From: Leptospira tipperaryensis
Lineage (GTDB): Bacteria; Spirochaetota; Leptospiria; Leptospirales; Leptospiraceae
Assembly: GCF_001729245.1 (NCBI RefSeq)
Contig: NZ_CP015217.1
Location: 2,532,001-2,596,000, forward strand
Direction: 5' to 3'
Length of the DNA stretch: 64,000 nt
Within the stretch, counting starts at the first letter, position 1; each line of letters starts with the position of its first letter. The notes under the pieces were generated by a model, which had not been told where the DNA came from, searched no databases, and saw only the letters and a program-made list of their open reading frames with translations. Position numbers and translations under genes: made by a program. Shown in pieces: positions 60,881-64,000 of the stretch.

Positions 60881-61726
60881 ATGTCAAAAAATGCACTCAT
60901 CATCGGGACGAGCGGAGTCGCCGGCCAAAGCGCGGTGGAAGCCGTCCGAGAATTCGCAAAGAATAAAAAAGAGAATTGGAAGATTGTCGCCACGACGAGT
61001 AAGGACACGGCCCTTCCCGAAGCGGATCTTACGATTACGAAGATCAATCTGGACGATCCGAAAGCATCATTAGAACTTTTGTATGAAGGTTTGAAGAAGA
61101 ACGGGATCGATAAGATCGATCTTTTTGTTTACACTCCCGCAAGAGGAAACCTGGGTTATCCGGTTTCGGAAACACCCGAGAGCGACATCAAAGACGCGCA
61201 AAAATTTTGTTTAGATCCGATGCTTGCAATCGAAGAAAAACTAAAACCCACTCTGAGTGTAGGTTACTCCGCTTACTATTATAGACCTCACCTTCAACCC
61301 TTTTACGGTTCTCTTGCTTTTATCAAAAGAAAAATGGAAGAATGGGCGATTCAAAAACCGTCTCATCGAAAGATCATCCGCGCGGGTTCGTTTTTTAGCC
61401 AGAGCGTTCGGGGAATTACGATCATCCTTCAGAGAATGGGAAAAAAATCTCAAAACAAGGATCTCCAAGATCTCATCCAACTTCAAAAAGAATCCGGCCT
61501 GAGTTTTCCCGACTTCTTTCTCCAATACGTCGCAAAACAAGAAGAATCTTCTTTCTCCTCTCGGTTCCCGAACATTCCGTTTCGACTCACGTCACAGAAC
61601 GATCTCAAAAAAGCGTTAGTCGCCATCTTAGATGGAGAATCGGCCCCTATCGTTTCGCTTGTCGGAGACTGGGTTTGGACGGAAAATACTTTGCCGGAGA
61701 TGCCCGAGTATTTAAAGAAATTCTAA
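60881..61726 (+). CDS. Rossmann-fold SDR-like protein
   Basis: 281 residues. It begins ALIIGTSGVAGQSAVEAV, an SDR-type nucleotide site with GTSGVAG, then FVYTPARGNLGYP in place of the NNAG motif and a YSAYYYRPH / YGSLAFIKRK region that may hold the Tyr-x-x-x-Lys pair. The C-terminal half is longer and unusual for a classical SDR. GGAG lies 7 nt before the ATG. Function unknown. Confidence 0.65.
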   Translation: MSKNALIIGTSGVAGQSAVEAVREFAKNKKENWKIVATTSKDTALPEADLTITKINLDDPKASLELLYEGLKKNGIDKIDLFVYTPARGNLGYPVSETPESDIKDAQKFCLDPMLAIEEKLKPTLSVGYSAYYYRPHLQPFYGSLAFIKRKMEEWAIQKPSHRKIIRAGSFFSQSVRGITIILQRMGKKSQNKDLQDLIQLQKESGLSFPDFFLQYVAKQEESSFSSRFPNIPFRLTSQNDLKKALVAILDGESAPIVSLVGDWVWTENTLPEMPEYLKKF

Positions 61727-61740
61727 TGCTTTGAGACCTC

Positions 61741-61777
61741 AAAGCCCCTCATCTTTTTCGTCTATCGAGGGGCCTTT
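61741..61777 (+). terminator. Terminator-like hairpin after the SDR-like gene
   Basis: AAAGCCCCTC and GAGGGGCCTTT pair over a 16-nt loop; the T run is short, so only moderately convincing. Confidence 0.5.
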
Positions 61778-61955
61778 AGCAAATCCCAGTTTTTTCCAAG
61801 ATTCGTTTCCAGTCGGATTGGAAACGCTTCGAAACAATCTTTCAATCGATCCCTTTCTTCAAATAAAGCTCCGATAGGAACAAAAAAAGAATCGAATCCG
61901 CGTGAGAAAATAAACCGCCTCTAAAGTTTGTTTTGTAAAAAACGATAACTTACTT

Positions 61956-62975
61956 ATGAATCGACTTCCAATTTACTTAGCATCTTTATTCTTATTCCTT
62001 ACCTCGGGAATAAACTCGCAAGAAGATCCGAGTGATCCCACCTTGAGTCAAGATGAAAGAAACAAAATTTTAACAAAACAAGAAGAGCGTTGGGAAATTT
62101 CCAAATCACCTTCGAACCCCGGCGCTTTCGGATTTTCTATTTTAAAACCGTTCGTACAATCTTTTCTTTCCTATCAGGAAACCGTTATAGACGCCGGAAA
62201 TTTAAGACTCAAAATCCCCGCGGGAACGTTTTACAATTCTAAAAAAGTGGAAACAAGAATCACAATTCTAAACAAACACGCGGATTATTTTTTTGCGGGA
62301 ATTCCCACACAGATCGGTTCGAATCTTCTTTTAGAATCAACGGGTATGTTCTATCTCGCTTTTTATGACGAAGAAGGAAAACGAATCGAACCCAGAAAAT
62401 CTCTTACCGTTGAAATGGAAGCTTTGGCGGATCCTACCGATTCCAATGTGTATCGTTTTTCAAAAGGAAATTGGAATTTGGTTTCAACCGGTACCGATAC
62501 GACTCGCCCGAGGAAGGAAGTTATGGAAATGGAAAGCGAATCGTTTCTTCCTTTCCAAATTTATCCCGAAATCCAATCCTCCGGTTGGTGGAATTTCGAT
62601 ACGCCGAAACCGGAATTCACTTGTCTTGAGGGAAAAGTAGATTTAAAAAATGGTCAAAATTTTTCGGCACAAGCGATCGGGCTCGATTACTACGGAACTA
62701 GTTATGCAAACGTGGATCCAAACGGAAATTTTAGAATCAACGTTTTAAAAAATAAAAAAGTAAAAATCCTAATTATAAACTTTAACAGTGCAAAGACGGG
62801 TTCCAAACAAATCGGCTCTTTACCTGCCATCCAAACTCAAAATGCGACCGCGTTCTCCTCGAAACCTTCCGATCGCTGTCAAAAAATTTCAGAAATTTTC
62901 CCGTTTCCGATCACCGAATCCATCTTCAACGATCGAGCCTCGTTTTTAAAAGCGATAGATATGCCTGACTTATAA
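61956..62975 (+). CDS. Secreted protein of unknown function
   Basis: 339 residues. A signal peptide (about 1-21) ends INSQED. The mature part carries VIDAGNLRLKIPAGTFY (about 75-91), reminiscent of ZU5-like or other beta-sandwich starts, then mostly beta structure with a late FTCLEGKVDLKNGQ. A single Cys pair (ECLE / DRCQ) may form a disulfide. No family can be named with confidence; surface or periplasmic location is inferred. Confidence 0.68.
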   Translation: MNRLPIYLASLFLFLTSGINSQEDPSDPTLSQDERNKILTKQEERWEISKSPSNPGAFGFSILKPFVQSFLSYQETVIDAGNLRLKIPAGTFYNSKKVETRITILNKHADYFFAGIPTQIGSNLLLESTGMFYLAFYDEEGKRIEPRKSLTVEMEALADPTDSNVYRFSKGNWNLVSTGTDTTRPRKEVMEMESESFLPFQIYPEIQSSGWWNFDTPKPEFTCLEGKVDLKNGQNFSAQAIGLDYYGTSYANVDPNGNFRINVLKNKKVKILIINFNSAKTGSKQIGSLPAIQTQNATAFSSKPSDRCQKISEIFPFPITESIFNDRASFLKAIDMPDL

Positions 62976-63040
62976 TATTCTAAATTTAGAATCTAATTTA
63001 TCGTTTTGTCAGACGCAGAAAAATCGAAACCGGAAAGATC

Positions 63041-63808
63041 TTACTTTTTGTTTTTATGTTTTTGAGAATTCTTTTTAGGAAACGATTTTGGAACCGTCTG
63101 AGACGCAGGTCCCCCCTTTTTCTGAGAAACGACGATCACAGGATTTCCTTTCGGAAGAGAATCCAGAATTTTCAGAAGTTCGGAAAGTTTTCCGCGAAAT
63201 TGAAATTCGGATTCTAAGGTAAGATCCAAACAAAGAAAAACGTTTCGATCTTCCTTTGCTTCTTTCAGAGCAAAGTCGAGGTCGTGAAGGACGGCCTTGT
63301 AACGATAAGGAGTTTCATAGAAGACGAGCGTATGTCCGAATTTCAAATAACGACCCAATTCTTTTCTACGCTCCGGAGATTCTCTGGAAAGAAAACCGCA
63401 GAACGTAAACGGAGAAATTTTGAATCCGGAAATACTCAGGGCCGCTCCAAAAGCGATGGCGCCGGGCGCGCTCTGCACCGTCCCTCCTCTTCTCAAAACT
63501 TCTTGGACGAGTTCCCGGCCCGGGTCTTCGATTCCGGGAGTGCCCGCGTCCGAAATCAAAACGGTCAGATCCGCGCCGATGACCTTTTCTCCCAAACTTC
63601 GGATGTCTTCGGGAGTGGAATGTTCGTTACAAAGTAAAAATTCTTTCCGAACGGAAAGGGATTTGAGAAGAGTGGAAGTTGTTCTGGATTCTTCCCCTAT
63701 GAGTATATCAGAATGTTCTAATAGTTCTTTGGCTCTCTGTGTTATATCGTCGGGATTTCCGAGAGAGACGGAAACAAGAACCAAAACTCCTTTCGGATCC
63801 GCATTCAT
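63041..63808 (-). CDS. rsmI: 16S rRNA 2'-O-ribose methyltransferase RsmI-like
   Basis: 255 residues of the tetrapyrrole/SAM-methylase fold: [42 protein letters not shown] (about 88-102) and [16 protein letters not shown] are RsmI hallmarks. The usual C-terminal domain is shortened and ends in a Lys-rich tail. It methylates C1402 of 16S rRNA. It begins 3 nt after the stop of the upstream HAD gene, so the two are likely cotranscribed. Confidence 0.9.
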   Translation of the reverse strand: MNADPKGVLVLVSVSLGNPDDITQRAKELLEHSDILIGEESRTTSTLLKSLSVRKEFLLCNEHSTPEDIRSLGEKVIGADLTVLISDAGTPGIEDPGRELVQEVLRRGGTVQSAPGAIAFGAALSISGFKISPFTFCGFLSRESPERRKELGRYLKFGHTLVFYETPYRYKAVLHDLDFALKEAKEDRNVFLCLDLTLESEFQFRGKLSELLKILDSLPKGNPVIVVSQKKGGPASQTVPKSFPKKNSQKHKNKK

Positions 63809-63811
63809 ACT

Positions 63812-64000
63812 TCAGATCGAAACTCCTTCGAGAACGTTCCATCCTCGAAGACTTTGGATCCTCGTTCCCTGCGGAGGGACGCTTCCTTTTTCTCGATCCA
63901 AAAAAACTCCGAGCTTCGCAGATTCCAAAAGAGGAAAGTCGTTTACGGAATCTCCAAAGGCGAGATCGGGCAACGCACCGACTGCGTTTTGAAAACGTTC
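63812..64000 (-). CDS. HAD phosphatase, C-terminal part (runs off the window)
   Basis: 62 codons are visible before a TGA at 63812. The motif FGDSVNDFPLLESAKLGVF is the HAD motif III/IV loop typical of Cof-like or mannosyl-3-phosphoglycerate-type phosphatases. The N-terminal catalytic part lies outside. Cotranscribed with rsmI. Confidence 0.8.
   Translation of the reverse strand, partial: ERFQNAVGALPDLAFGDSVNDFPLLESAKLGVFLDREKGSVPPQGTRIQSLRGWNVLEGVSI

Overview
The window is a continuous stretch of spirochaete chromosome, most probably a pathogenic-clade Leptospira. This is inferred from gene content and style rather than a database match. The signs are many small lipoproteins with loose lipoboxes, a 7TM-SpoIIE-TPR signalling protein, a DUF342/FapA protein, a Fur/PerR-like regulator with no CxxC zinc site, futalosine-pathway menaquinone synthesis, and many intergenic repeats built around a TGTAGGAGTTCCTACA-like core. 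I saw no rRNA, tRNA, CRISPR array, prophage or transposase gene.

Layout. 1-2.3 kb: tail of an unidentified gene, then a polyprenyl-phosphate sugar synthase-like GT2 and a GT-C membrane glycosyltransferase, all with 4-nt start/stop overlaps. 2.4-5.7 kb: an orphan CzcA/CusA-type RND pump. 5.7-6.6 kb: two copies of a roughly 160-bp dispersed repeat, then a 74-bp tandem repeat (about 5.8 copies) just upstream of an unusual double-length ThyX. 8.2-16 kb: M20 amidohydrolase, SpoIIE phosphatase, and a minus-strand set of thiolase-like protein, heptosyltransferase and Xaa-Pro aminopeptidase. 16-19.5 kb: bacterioferritin, THUMP/RlmL-type methyltransferase, a vertebrate-type N-acetylglutamate synthase and a DCC protein. 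19.5-22.6 kb: a compact minus-strand operon of lysine 2,3-aminomutase, a D-Ala-D-Ala-ligase-like ATP-grasp enzyme and a heme-oxygenase-like diiron protein. 22.6-27.4 kb: HAD phosphatase, GerMN protein, diguanylate cyclase, a small lipoprotein and mqnC. 27.4-30 kb: a 57-bp tandem repeat and an ETF:menaquinone-oxidoreductase-like Fe-S protein. 31-39 kb: prfC, a PilZ-like protein, an atypical carbamoyltransferase, a CitE-like lyase, rhomboid protease and mtnA. 39-43.4 kb: two paralogous strictosidine-synthase/SMP-30-like proteins on either side of an AraC regulator and an M24 peptidase-like protein. 43.5-49.7 kb: FapA, an alpha/beta hydrolase, CheX overlapping a degenerate GGDEF protein, a methyltransferase and a lipoprotein. 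49.9-53.5 kb: lpd, a PerR-like regulator and an NhaD-type antiporter. 53.5-64 kb: repeats, HAD hydrolase, an exported unknown, an XRE-cupin regulator divergent from an SRPBCC protein across a palindromic operator candidate, two tandem beta-propeller-like lipoproteins, MarR plus a pseudouridine synthase, an SDR-like protein, a secreted protein, rsmI and a truncated HAD phosphatase.

Functionally the window mixes respiration (EMO-like protein, mqnC, lpd), envelope glycans (GT2/GT-C, heptosyltransferase), amino-acid and nucleotide metabolism (NAGS, carbamoyltransferase, mtnA, ThyX), metal and ion handling (RND pump, bacterioferritin, NhaD, PerR-like) and signalling (GGDEF, SpoIIE, CheX, FapA, PilZ-like). 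The best candidates for undescribed biology are the kamA/ATP-grasp/diiron operon, the duplicated ThyX behind a VNTR, the carbamoyltransferase with altered substrate loops, the thiolase-fold protein without its nucleophilic cysteine, the strictosidine-synthase-like pair around AraC/M24, and the CheX/degenerate-GGDEF pair.
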